DNA of 64,000 bases from positions 62,001-126,000 of the forward strand of contig JBMOOM010000021.1 of NCBI GenBank assembly GCA_049323275.1. Reading direction: 5' to 3'. Position numbers and translations under genes: made by a program. Source of the stretch: Taklimakanibacter sp049323275 (lineage in GTDB: Bacteria > Pseudomonadota > Alphaproteobacteria > Rhizobiales > Aestuariivirgaceae). Of this stretch, positions 34,491 through 42,775 are shown piece by piece (within the stretch, counting starts at the first letter, position 1; the number at the start of each line of letters is the position of its first letter). The notes under the pieces were generated by a model that worked only from the letters and a program-made list of their open reading frames with translations, was not told the DNA's origin and did not search any database.

Positions 34491-34545
34491 ATACTCATTT
34501 TGAGCATTTATAGCTTATACTTATCCTGAGCATAAGAAATGTCAA
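34491..34545 (-). promoter_or_regulatory. nadA promoter with two NrtR-like operators
   Basis: Two 17-bp copies, ATACTCATTTTGAGCAT (34491-34507) and ATACTTATCCTGAGCAT (34517-34533), share 14 positions and each has the dyad CT[CT]A-N3-TGAG. Their centres are 26 bp apart. On the minus strand a perfect TTGACA -35 box (34545-34540) overlaps the stop codon of nrtR, with a -10-like AAGTAT or AGTATA 17-18 bp on. Both operators overlap the promoter, as expected for repression of nadABC by NrtR. Confidence 0.7.
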
Positions 34546-35474
34546 GGCCTGAGAAGGGGTAATTTGGTCCCGGCGGCGGCCCTCTCCGCCAGCACCGCCT
34601 GGCGGAAGCGGAAGAGCTTGGCCGGCCGGCCGCCGGTCTCGAAGCTCGTCTGGCCGGTTTCCTCGACCAGCTCCTGCTGCTCGATGAGGCGGCGGAAATT
34701 CTGCTTATGGAGCAGCCGCCCGGCCAGCGCCTCGACGCTGCGCTGCAGCTGCAGGAGCGAGAAGGCCGGCGGCATCAGCTCGAAGACGACCGGGCGGTAT
34801 TTGATCTTGGCACGCAGCCGGGCGATGCCGGTGGCGAGGATGCGGCGATGATCGGCAAGCATGGCGCGGCCCGGCAGCGCCGGCTTCTGCCCACGCTCCG
34901 CTTCGGTCACGAGGCCCGCTTCGTAAAGAAGCTCATAGCGCTGCAGCACCAGTTCCTCGTTCCAGGCGAATTCATCGAGACCGAAGGTGATGGCGGCGCG
35001 CTGCCAGCGCTCCGCTTGCGCGCTCTTGCCCGCGGCCTCTCCGGCCCATTGCCTGAGGCGGGGCGCCACCACCGCCTCGAAGAGCTCGGGCGTCCCCTTT
35101 CGGTGATCTTCCCAAGGGAAATAATCGTACCAGTCGCGCCATTCGGAATCGCGGGCGTCGGCGCGGCTCTCCTCGCGGGTGAGGCCCAGATAGCTGATCG
35201 AGATGGCGCGTTTGCCCTCATGGCCGCGGTCACGGTCGGCGAAGGTATAAAGCTGCTCCATATAGCCGACCGGATGGCCGGTCTGCTGCTCGACCCATGC
35301 CCTGAGGCCCGATTGCAGCGAGCGATGGCCCGATTCGAAGGGACCAGAAGGAAGCGCCCGCGCCTCGCGGATGGTCATGATATGCGGCGCCTCGCCGATC
35401 ACCGCGACCAGAACGGCGATGAGCTCCACGGCCAGGCCATGTCCGGTCTGCAGGTCTTTCGTTTCCATCGTCAT
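34542..35474 (-). CDS. nrtR: NrtR-type Nudix-related regulator of NAD synthesis
   Basis: A 310-residue protein with an N-terminal Nudix-like domain (LAVELIAVLVAVIGE...) and a C-terminal winged helix (RYELLYEAGLV to FRRLIEQQELVEETG...GRPAKLFRF). Most catalytic Glu residues of the Nudix box are missing in GPFESGHRSLQSGLRAW, fitting a sensor of ADP-ribose-type ligand rather than a hydrolase. It lies directly upstream of nadABC and two operator copies. ATG 35474 is preferred; a GTG at 35486 is possible. Confidence 0.88.
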   Translation of the reverse strand: MTMETKDLQTGHGLAVELIAVLVAVIGEAPHIMTIREARALPSGPFESGHRSLQSGLRAWVEQQTGHPVGYMEQLYTFADRDRGHEGKRAISISYLGLTREESRADARDSEWRDWYDYFPWEDHRKGTPELFEAVVAPRLRQWAGEAAGKSAQAERWQRAAITFGLDEFAWNEELVLQRYELLYEAGLVTEAERGQKPALPGRAMLADHRRILATGIARLRAKIKYRPVVFELMPPAFSLLQLQRSVEALAGRLLHKQNFRRLIEQQELVEETGQTSFETGGRPAKLFRFRQAVLAERAAAGTKLPLLRP

Positions 35475-35556
35475 AAAGGGACTCACTATATCATGACGTC
35501 GGGAAACGAAACAAAAGAGCGAACCGGAATATTCCGGCTCGCTCCGTTATGGATTG

Positions 35557-35904
35557 CTAGATGCCGATCCAGATCCAGACCGGCCGTCTCCGGCACCTGC
35601 GCCGCCAGCGGCCGCGATGCCAATAGCTGCGGCAGACCTGGCGCCACCTGCGCCGACGATATCTATGCCGCCGCCATCTGCGCCGCCGATAGTGGTCCCA
35701 GCGGTGCGATGCGAGCTCGACGCCCTCATCGAGGCCGGCTTCCGGATTGGCTTTGAGTTCTTCGAGATTGGGCAGAACGCTCGAGTCCGGCTTCTGGCCC
35801 AGGGATGGAATACCTGCATGCGCCTCGGTTTGTGGTAGAACTGCAGCAACGGCCGCAGCGCCGGCCAGACCGAAGACGCCCTTGAGCAGCAGTCTTCTAT
35901 CCAT
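35557..35904 (-). CDS. Exported Arg/Trp/Tyr-rich small protein
   Basis: A 115-residue protein. Residues 1-30 are an export signal (MDRRLLLKGVFGLAGAAAVA, cleavage after AHA); the two Arg at the start suggest Tat or Sec. The middle part (IPSLGQKPDSSVLPNLEELKANPEAGLDEGVE) is ordinary. The last 45 residues are dominated by Arg with Trp, Tyr and His, such as HYRRRRWRRHRYRRRR. Similar 'protamine-like' exported proteins are frequent in Rhizobiales and have no known function; binding of DNA, polyphosphate or cell-surface polyanion is possible. It has an EcfG-type promoter (35970-35994). Confidence 0.8.
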   Translation of the reverse strand: MDRRLLLKGVFGLAGAAAVAAVLPQTEAHAGIPSLGQKPDSSVLPNLEELKANPEAGLDEGVELASHRWDHYRRRRWRRHRYRRRRWRQVCRSYWHRGRWRRRCRRRPVWIWIGI

Positions 35905-35969
35905 GCTTCACCCCTTTCAGTTTGAAAGCATTACCTGTGTGCGAGCAAAGCGTTCACGACACTCGTGGC

Positions 35970-35994
35970 AACGTTAAGGCAAGAGGAAAGTTCC
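35970..35994 (-). promoter_or_regulatory. EcfG-type stress promoter of the Arg-rich protein gene
   Basis: On the minus strand GGAAC (35994-35990), 16 bp, CGTT (35973-35970), the consensus of the alphaproteobacterial general stress sigma factor. Transcription would begin about 60 bp above the ATG at 35904. The other EcfG-like sites in the window are at 55238, 61038 and 62173. Confidence 0.65.
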
Positions 35995-36101
35995 TGAACG
36001 ACATCTGTGCGGCGCAACTGCAAATAACGATTGGTAATTTTTGCGATCCCTTCGCGCATGAGCGTCGCCTTCCGGCGACGTCACGACGTCATGGTGGCGG
36101 A

Positions 36102-36998
36102 TCATGACAAGGGACGGCGCAGTGTCTGGGCGAGCACGACGCCGGCCAGCGTCAGGCCCCCGCCGATGAGGTGATAGGATCTGACCGGCTCGCCGAGCAG
36201 CAGGATGGCCGCGCCCGCGGTCATCACTGGCAGGAGATTGATGAAGGCGGCGCAGCGGCTGGGCCCCAGCCGGTCGATGCCGCGCAGCCAGAGAAAGGGC
36301 AGTACGACCGAGGCCATGCCGCCGGCATAGAGGATCAGCGGCAGGGTCGCTTCATTGACCGCCCGCGCCGGAGCCGGCGTGGCGAGAAAAGCCGGAAACA
36401 TGACGGCGAGCGCGCACAGCGCCTGCTGATAGGTCGACAGCCAGCTCGACACCGGGATCTGCCAGCGCTTCACCAGGACGCAATAGAGCGCATAGACGAT
36501 CGCCGCGGCGAGCATCAGCGCATCGCCGATGCGCAGGCCGTTCTCGACAAGCTGGAGCGGAGCGCCGCCGCTGACCAGATAGACGAGGCCGATGAGGGAA
36601 AGGGCGCCGCCGGCGAGCATGCCGATGGTTGGCCTTTCACCCAGCACCGCCGCGCTCAACGCCACGGTGAGAAGCGGCGTAAGCGACGTGAAGATCGCCA
36701 TGTTGGTCGCGGTCGTCGTTTCGGCGGCGACATAGGAGAGGCTCTGGAACAGGCACATCGCCAGGAAGCCGAGGATGAAGAACTGCCCGAGATGCGGCCA
36801 GCTGGCCTTCCGCTCGCGCCACAGCGGGAATGCGAGGAACAAGCTCATCGCGCCGACCGCGAGAAGCAGCCGGTAGAAGGTGATCGCCTGCGGGCCGATG
36901 ATATGGGCCGAGAGGCGGGACACGATGACATTGCCGGCCCAGATGGCGATGGCGGTGAAGGGATAGAGAAGAGCGAGCTGTTTCCTGAACATGAGCAT
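36102..36998 (-). CDS. EamA/DMT-family transporter
   Basis: A 298-residue inner-membrane carrier with ten hydrophobic segments arranged as two EamA repeats (about 8-140 and 158-292). The family exports amino acids, purines or drugs. ATG 36998 or 36992 are possible starts. It is divergent from the AraC gene at 37088, which may control it. The 195-bp gap towards the Arg-rich protein gene holds only the EcfG-type promoter and small palindromes. Confidence 0.9.
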   Translation of the reverse strand: MLMFRKQLALLYPFTAIAIWAGNVIVSRLSAHIIGPQAITFYRLLLAVGAMSLFLAFPLWRERKASWPHLGQFFILGFLAMCLFQSLSYVAAETTTATNMAIFTSLTPLLTVALSAAVLGERPTIGMLAGGALSLIGLVYLVSGGAPLQLVENGLRIGDALMLAAAIVYALYCVLVKRWQIPVSSWLSTYQQALCALAVMFPAFLATPAPARAVNEATLPLILYAGGMASVVLPFLWLRGIDRLGPSRCAAFINLLPVMTAGAAILLLGEPVRSYHLIGGGLTLAGVVLAQTLRRPLS

Positions 36999-37087
36999 AC
37001 CGGGAATTGGTGGACGGCCCGCGCATCTAGTCGATTGCGCTCTGGTCTGTATCTCGCTAAAAAGACCCTAGCTAGCGAATTTGAGAC

Positions 37088-37858
37088 ATGAACCATCGGC
37101 GCACCCGCCATCTCGATTTTCATGCGACCGACCGGCCGATGGCGGCGATGGAGATCGACTATCCGGATGGCAGCACGACCGGCCGCCATGCCCATCCGCG
37201 CGCGCAGCTACTTTATGCGATCGAAGGCGTCATGATCGTCAGCTCGGCGGCGGGAATCTGGGTCGTGCCGCCCAATCGGGCGGTATGGCTGGCGCGCCAT
37301 CTCGAGCATGATGTGTTCATGCGCGGAGATGTGAAGATCAGGACCGTCTTCGTGTCGGAAGATGCCGCCCCCAATCTGCCGCAGACGAGTTGTGTCATTG
37401 CCGTGTCGCCGCTGCTGCGCGAATTGCTGACTGCCGCGGTCAAGGTGCCGCTCGATTATGCGCAGGGCTCGCGCGATGAGCACCTATTGCTGCTTCTGCT
37501 CGACGAATTGCGCCAATGGGAGACGCTGCCGTTGCATCTGCCCATGCCGGGAGAGCCGCGTCTGCGCCGTATCTGCGAGCTGCTGACCGCCAGTCCCGAC
37601 GACCGGTCGACGGCGGAGGCCTGGGGGCTGAGTCTGGGCGTGACGGCGAAGACCATTCATCGGCTCTTTCAGCGCGAAACGGGACTGTCCTTCGCGCAAT
37701 GGCGCCAGCAGGCGCGCCTGCTCAAGGCCCTGGAGCGGCTGGCGCTGGGCGAGCGCATCATCGATGTGGCATTCGATTGCGGCTATGCCAGCCAGAGCGC
37801 GTTTACGGCCATGTTCCGCCGGCATTTCGGCATTCCGCCGAGCGCCTTCTACAAATGA
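37088..37858 (+). CDS. AraC-family transcriptional regulator
   Basis: A 256-residue regulator. An N-terminal cupin-like sensor (HAHPRAQLLYAIEGVMIV) is followed by two C-terminal HTH motifs (WGLSLGVTAKTIHRLFQRETGLSFAQWRQ and IIDVAFDCGYASQSAFTAMFRRHFG). It is transcribed away from the EamA carrier with 89 bp between them, and such AraC-EamA pairs usually mean local regulation of an exporter. The effector is unknown. Confidence 0.92.
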   Translation: MNHRRTRHLDFHATDRPMAAMEIDYPDGSTTGRHAHPRAQLLYAIEGVMIVSSAAGIWVVPPNRAVWLARHLEHDVFMRGDVKIRTVFVSEDAAPNLPQTSCVIAVSPLLRELLTAAVKVPLDYAQGSRDEHLLLLLLDELRQWETLPLHLPMPGEPRLRRICELLTASPDDRSTAEAWGLSLGVTAKTIHRLFQRETGLSFAQWRQQARLLKALERLALGERIIDVAFDCGYASQSAFTAMFRRHFGIPPSAFYK

Positions 37859-37873
37859 GCTTTCCAGCAGGCG

Positions 37874-37901
37874 TTGACGCCGCCCGCCGCCCCCCTATAA
37901 C
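37874..37901 (+). promoter_or_regulatory. Likely sigma-70 promoter for the surface-glycan module
   Basis: TTGACG (37874-37879), 16-bp spacer, TATAAC (37896-37901), close to consensus. It lies 16 bp after the AraC stop and precedes the gene at 38036. The leader contains a GGCCGG/CCGGCC hairpin around 37918-37935. Confidence 0.5.
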
Positions 37902-38035
37902 GCTTGTTTCCCGGCAGGCCGGCATCGCCCGGCCACCCCCCTGTCCGAAGGCCGGCCCTGCGTCGAAGGAGGTCTGCCTGAGGGTTGCAGATGACCGTAG
38001 GTCCCATTAAAATTCGGCATCCAATAGGAATGCAC

Positions 38036-38950
38036 ATGAAACCTTGTATCTACATTCACACGAACGAGAAGCAGATCATCGGCGCGCTCGTTTCCAAATA
38101 TTCCTTCGAGCGCTTCGCCTCCGACAAGAACGCGTTCGACGTCAAGCTCATCCACACCAAGGACTATCCGTTCCTCGACGCGCATGAGGGCCGCAAATAT
38201 CTGCGCGGCGGCCTCACCCGCGAATGGGTGAATGACGACCTCCAGTCCTTCACCGTGCTGCGCTTCATGCCGCCCGAGCTGATGGGCTATCAGGGCCGCT
38301 CGGTCGTCGTCGACCCGGATGTGTTCGCCGTCTCGGACGTCATGCCGCTGCTCACCCGCGACATGCAGGGCGCGGCGATCATGGCGCGGAAGCGCGGCGC
38401 TGCGACCGCGAAGAACTTCGCCTCCAGCGTCATGCTGCTCGACAACGCCAGGCTCAAGCATTGGCAGGTCGAGAAGAGCTTCGAGGAGATGTTCGCCTTC
38501 AAGCGCGATTACGCCGACTGGATCAATCTCAAGCTCGAGCCGCAGGACTCGATCGGTGTCCTCGAGCCCGTGTGGAACGATTTCGACACGCTGACGCGCG
38601 AGACGCGGATGATCCACAACACGCATCGGCGCACCCAGCCGTGGAAGACCGGCCTCAAGGTCGACTTCCGGCCGGCCGAGCGGGCGGGCTCCTTCAACCT
38701 GTCGAATCTCTTCCACCGCACCCGCCGCACGCTGTTCGGCGAATATGGTCTGCTCGGCAGCTATCATAAGCATCCTGACAACAATCAGGAGCGCCTCTTC
38801 TTCGCGCTGCTCAAGGAATGCGTCGACAAGGGCATCGTGACCCAGGCCATGCTGGATGAGCAGATGAAGCTCAACCATGTGCGCCATGACGCGCGCGACG
38901 TCCTGGCGCGCACCCGCACGCTCGCCGAGCAGCCGCTCTTCGCAGCCTGA
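38036..38950 (+). CDS. Hypothetical protein, glycosyltransferase-like
   Basis: A 304-residue soluble protein starting MKPCIYIHTNEKQIIGALV at ATG 38036 (AGGA seven bases upstream). Residues from about 85 read YQGRSVVVDPDVFAVSDV, a V-D-P-D element like the DxD nucleotide-sugar site of GT8-type glycosyltransferases, and IGVLEPVWNDFD follows later. The family is not certain. It is 9 bp from the ELM1-like gene and shares an operon with it, which suggests polysaccharide or lipid A sugar work. No signal or membrane segment. Confidence 0.55.
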   Translation: MKPCIYIHTNEKQIIGALVSKYSFERFASDKNAFDVKLIHTKDYPFLDAHEGRKYLRGGLTREWVNDDLQSFTVLRFMPPELMGYQGRSVVVDPDVFAVSDVMPLLTRDMQGAAIMARKRGAATAKNFASSVMLLDNARLKHWQVEKSFEEMFAFKRDYADWINLKLEPQDSIGVLEPVWNDFDTLTRETRMIHNTHRRTQPWKTGLKVDFRPAERAGSFNLSNLFHRTRRTLFGEYGLLGSYHKHPDNNQERLFFALLKECVDKGIVTQAMLDEQMKLNHVRHDARDVLARTRTLAEQPLFAA

Positions 38951-38959
38951 CCCATTGCG

Positions 38960-39994
38960 GTGGGCGCGCGGACGGTCTGGATCCTGACGCATAGCCGGTT
39001 GGGCGACCTCCAGCAGATGGAAAAGCTGGCGGCCGCTCTCGGCTGGCCCTTCCTCGTCAAGCGTCTCGTCTTCCGCTCGCCCAACGTCCCTTTCCTGGCG
39101 GGCCTGCTGCTCGAGCGGGGTGCTTCCGATTCTCTCGACGCGCCCTGGCCCGATCTCATTCTGTGCGGCGAGGCGCGCACCAGCGTCATAGCCCTCGACC
39201 TCAAGCGGCGATCGGGCGGGCGCATCAAAATCGTCTGCCTCGGCCGGCCGGCCGGCGATGCGGCGCAATTCGATCTCGTCCTGACCACCGCGCAATATCG
39301 CCTGCCGAAAGCCGTGAATGTCGTCGAGCTGGCCCTGCCGCTGGTGGCGGAGGCGCCCGCTCTCGCCAATGACGGCATGCTCGATGTGGCGCGGCCGGTG
39401 ACCACGGTCCTGGTGGGCGGCACGGCGGTCCCGGAGCGTCTCGATGACGCCGCGGCGTCCTCCCTGGCGCGCGATGTCCTGGCGCGTCAGCATGGGACCG
39501 GCGGCACATTGCTTGTCGTCACCAGCCCGCGCACCGGCGCTGAGGCCGGCGCGGCGCTGGCCCAGGCCATTCCGCCGCCGCATGTCGTGCATCTGTGGCG
39601 CAAAGGCGAGGACAATCCGTATCGCCGGTTTCTGGCGATTGCCGATGAGGTCGTGGTGACGAGCGACAGCGTCTCTATGGTGGCCGATGCGCTGGCGGCG
39701 GGCAAGCCTGTGTCGGTCTATCGCCTGCCGCGCCGGGCGACCGCCAAGGATGCCGCCGTCGAGTGGCTGTTTGCGCGCGTCTATGGCGAAACTCCTTGTC
39801 CCTTCTGGCTGAAGCCCGCCAAGTGGCTGTTCGATGTGGGCCTCATCGAAGTGCGCGCCGATCGCCCACGTCTGTTCGACCGGCTCATTCGCGAAGGCCG
39901 TGTCGGCTGGTTCGGCGCGGCGCGTGTGGGAACGCGGTTCGCCGCGTCCGACGAGCTCGACGCGATCCTGCCGCGCATCAAGGCGTTGTTCTGA
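38960..39994 (+). CDS. ELM1/GtrOC1-like protein
   Basis: A 344-residue protein resembling the ELM1-like family (mitochondrial fission ELM1, DUF1022) with WILTHSRLGDLQQMEKLAAALGWPF at the start and VTSDSVSMVADALAAGKPVSVYRLP towards the end. The latter is like the nucleotide-sugar region of GT-B enzymes. Bacterial members are found near surface-polysaccharide genes. The start is GTG 38960. The stop (TGA) overlaps the GMC oxidoreductase ATG by one base. Confidence 0.8.
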   Translation: MGARTVWILTHSRLGDLQQMEKLAAALGWPFLVKRLVFRSPNVPFLAGLLLERGASDSLDAPWPDLILCGEARTSVIALDLKRRSGGRIKIVCLGRPAGDAAQFDLVLTTAQYRLPKAVNVVELALPLVAEAPALANDGMLDVARPVTTVLVGGTAVPERLDDAAASSLARDVLARQHGTGGTLLVVTSPRTGAEAGAALAQAIPPPHVVHLWRKGEDNPYRRFLAIADEVVVTSDSVSMVADALAAGKPVSVYRLPRRATAKDAAVEWLFARVYGETPCPFWLKPAKWLFDVGLIEVRADRPRLFDRLIREGRVGWFGAARVGTRFAASDELDAILPRIKALF

Positions 39995-41541
39995 TGGCGC
40001 GCTACGACGTAGCGATCATTGGCGGCGGCTCGGCCGGGGCTTTGCTGGCCGCGCGGCTCAGCGAAGACCCAGCGCGCCATGTGGTGCTGATCGAGGCCGG
40101 CGGCGAAGCGACCGATCCCGATATCTGGACACCCGCTGCCTGGCCCGCCTTGCAGGGCCGCTCCTATGACTGGGATTATCGCACCGAGCCGCAGGCGGGG
40201 ACCGCCGGCCGCGTCCATCGCTGGGCGCGCGGGCGGGTTCTCGGCGGCTCGAGCTGCCTCCATGCCATGGGCCATATGCGCGGGCATCCGGCGGATTTCG
40301 CCGCCTGGCGGGAGGCGACGAGTGACGCACGCTGGAGCTGGGAGGGGCTGCTTCCGGCTTTCATGGCGATCGAGGATCACAGCCTCGGCGGTGACGGCAT
40401 GCATGGCAGAGGCGGGCCGCTGCCGGTGTATCTGCCGGTGGACGAGGTGAGCCCGCTCGCACGTGCCTTCATCGAGGCGGGCGCCGCGCTGGGATTGCCG
40501 CGTCTTCACGGCCACAATGGCGGCGAGATGGTCGGCGTGACGCCGAACGCGCTCACCATCCGCGATGGGCGGCGGGTGACGGCGGCGGATGCCTGGCTGA
40601 CGCCCGCGGTGCGCCGGCGGCCAAATCTGACGATCCTCACCGGTCGTCTCGTCCGCCGCCTGAAGCTTCAGGGCAACCGGGTCGCGGCGCTGGAAATGCA
40701 CGGTCCCGAAGTCACAGCCGACACTATCATCCTCAGTGCCGGCTCACTGGAAAGCCCGGCCCTTCTGATGCGCTCAGGGATCGGGCCGGAAGATGTTCTG
40801 GCCGATGCCGGCGTCGCTTGCGTGATCGCGGCACCCGATGTCGGCCGCGATCTGCAGGATCATCTGCTCGGCGCCGGCAATCTCTATGCCGCGCGGCGCG
40901 CCGTGCCGCCGTCCAGGCTGCAGCATTCCGAATCCATGACCTATATGCATGCGGGCGATTTCGCCGGTGGCGGCCGGCCCGAGATCGTCGTCGGCTGCGG
41001 CATCGCGCCGATCGTTTCGGAGCGTTTCACCCTGCCGCCCATCGGATCGGCCTATTCGCTGCTCTTCGGCGTGACCCATCCGACGAGCCGCGGCAGCCTG
41101 CGCATCACGGGATCGGAGCCCGGCGACCGCCTGCGCATCGATCCCGCCTATCTCCAGACCGGGCACGACCGCCGTCTGTTCCGGCAGGCGCTCGCCGCGG
41201 CGCGCGAGATCGGTCATCGGCCCGAGCTCGCCGGCTGGCGCGACAGCGAGATCCTGCCCGGCCCGCTGCGGACGCAAGCCGAAATCGACCGTTTCATCGC
41301 CGAAGCCGCCATCACCCATCATCATCCGTGCGGCACCTGCCGCATGGGACATGACGCGCGTTCCGTGGTGGATGCGGATCTGATGCTGCGCGGACTCGAC
41401 AATCTTCACATCGTCGATGGATCGGTGCTGCCCAGCCTAACCGCCGGGCCCATTCACGCCGCTATTCTGGCGATTGCCGAGACATTCGCCCGCCAGATGA
41501 TCGCAGCGCCCATTTCTCCGCCAGCGGCTTGCTCAGGATGA
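39994..41541 (+). CDS. GMC-family FAD oxidoreductase
   Basis: A 515-residue flavoprotein. It has the N-terminal FAD motif DVAIIGGGSAGALLAARLSE, the GMC signature RVLGGSSCLHAMGHMRG, and the catalytic-side HHHPCGTCRMG with final SVLPSLTAGPIHAAI. The family oxidises alcohols such as choline or glucose-type sugars; alkan-1-ol dehydrogenases are similar. ATG 39994 overlaps the ELM1-like stop. Its 3' end overlaps by 80 bp the convergent gene at 41462-42775, which is unusual for two protein-coding genes. Confidence 0.88.
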   Translation: MARYDVAIIGGGSAGALLAARLSEDPARHVVLIEAGGEATDPDIWTPAAWPALQGRSYDWDYRTEPQAGTAGRVHRWARGRVLGGSSCLHAMGHMRGHPADFAAWREATSDARWSWEGLLPAFMAIEDHSLGGDGMHGRGGPLPVYLPVDEVSPLARAFIEAGAALGLPRLHGHNGGEMVGVTPNALTIRDGRRVTAADAWLTPAVRRRPNLTILTGRLVRRLKLQGNRVAALEMHGPEVTADTIILSAGSLESPALLMRSGIGPEDVLADAGVACVIAAPDVGRDLQDHLLGAGNLYAARRAVPPSRLQHSESMTYMHAGDFAGGGRPEIVVGCGIAPIVSERFTLPPIGSAYSLLFGVTHPTSRGSLRITGSEPGDRLRIDPAYLQTGHDRRLFRQALAAAREIGHRPELAGWRDSEILPGPLRTQAEIDRFIAEAAITHHHPCGTCRMGHDARSVVDADLMLRGLDNLHIVDGSVLPSLTAGPIHAAILAIAETFARQMIAAPISPPAACSG

Positions 41542-42775
41542 CGAGCTCACCTTCGAAGCGTTCGAGCGTATCGAGAATGAAATCGATCTCGCTGGTGCGC
41601 TCATGGACGACGACATAGTCATTGGGCGTCTGCGTGTCGCCCGGATAGGCGCCGGCCGGGTCCTCGAAAAGGTCGATGCCTGAGATCACCAGGCGCTTCG
41701 GCTTGAGCGCCACGGCGACCGCCAGCATCGTCGCGCCATTGGTCGGGCGCACGCCGTCCCAGTCGAGCTGGCCGAGGATCTGCAGCCGTTCCAGCGTCAC
41801 GAAGCGCATATGCCGGCACAGCGGATTGAAGATCTGGTGCGTGACCAGCAACGCCTCGGCGCGGCGCGTCTGGAAGGCGAAGATCGGCCGGCTGCGCAAG
41901 GTGAAGAGGGTGCGCTTCTGCCCGGTGAAGACGATCTGCGGATCGGCATAGAGGCCGCGCTTGACCCAGCGGTGATTGACCCGGAACAGGCAGTCATAGC
42001 TCAGTTGCGCCAAAGCGGGGTCTTCCGACGACGGGCCGTTGCCGAGGCAGAGGATCGTCTGGGGACGGTTGAGCGTGGCGGTGAGCTCGCCGAGCGTCTC
42101 GATGCGTTCGGCGCGCAACTTGAGGATGCGCCTGCCGGCGGGCTTGTCGAGCCAGCCCGTGACCAGAGCCTGCAACGGGTTGCGGGCGGGCGGGCGGCGC
42201 GCCATCAGGAAGTTGAGGCGCTTCATCGCCGGCGACTGCGCCTCGAGGGAGGCGGCATCGCTCATCGGCGCCAGCGCGATGCGGTCGGGCGCAACGCCTC
42301 TCGTCCGCAAGGCTTCTTCTACAGGCGCCGATTGCGCCAGCCACATGTCGACGGAAGTGAGGAGCGTAGCGTCCGGCGCCTCGGCATCGGACGTCTCCGC
42401 CGCGACGAAGGCGACGCCGATGCCCATGAGATAGGCCTCGCGCACCAGCCGCTTCGGCAAGGCGTCGATCCGGCCGGCGCCGATGAGAAGCCGGGCGCGC
42501 GAGGTAAGAAGGAAAATCACGCTGCTCGGGCGGTTGTTCCACGGCGCGTCGATCACCGCCGCATCGCCGAAGCGGGTGATGAGCTCCCGCTTCACATCGG
42601 GGTTGCCGGGAATGTAGAGCACCGAAATCCGCTCGCGGCGCAGCGACGCGAGCAGGGGTTCGATCGTCGCGAGCGCCGGCCGATCGGCGACCGAGACCAG
42701 GATGGAGCGGTTGGACGGGATGGGAACCCAGCCGCCGCGCTGGAGCGCCGATCGCGGCTTAAGACGGATGGCCAT
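41462..42775 (-). CDS. Two-domain glycosyltransferase-like protein (GT29-like C-terminus)
   Basis: A 437-residue protein. From about residue 235, ILCLGNGPSSEDP and FRVNHRW form the sialyltransferase-type (GT29/DUF115) nucleotide-sugar motif, and ISGIDLFEDPAGAYP follows. The first half (ILVSVADRPALATIEPLL, VSVLYIPGNPD and LIGAGRIDALPKRLVREA) looks like the N-terminal half of a GT-B/KDO-transferase fold. It could add an acidic sugar to a surface glycan. It overlaps the PLD-like gene by about 17 bp and converges on the GMC gene. The exact function is unknown. Confidence 0.6.
   Translation of the reverse strand: MAIRLKPRSALQRGGWVPIPSNRSILVSVADRPALATIEPLLASLRRERISVLYIPGNPDVKRELITRFGDAAVIDAPWNNRPSSVIFLLTSRARLLIGAGRIDALPKRLVREAYLMGIGVAFVAAETSDAEAPDATLLTSVDMWLAQSAPVEEALRTRGVAPDRIALAPMSDAASLEAQSPAMKRLNFLMARRPPARNPLQALVTGWLDKPAGRRILKLRAERIETLGELTATLNRPQTILCLGNGPSSEDPALAQLSYDCLFRVNHRWVKRGLYADPQIVFTGQKRTLFTLRSRPIFAFQTRRAEALLVTHQIFNPLCRHMRFVTLERLQILGQLDWDGVRPTNGATMLAVAVALKPKRLVISGIDLFEDPAGAYPGDTQTPNDYVVVHERTSEIDFILDTLERFEGELVILSKPLAEKWALRSSGGRMSRQSPE

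Noticed and set aside
35554..35838. A plus-strand Pro/Ala-rich frame
   Set aside because: It is the complement of the Arg-rich exported protein, which has a signal peptide, a ribosome site and an EcfG promoter.
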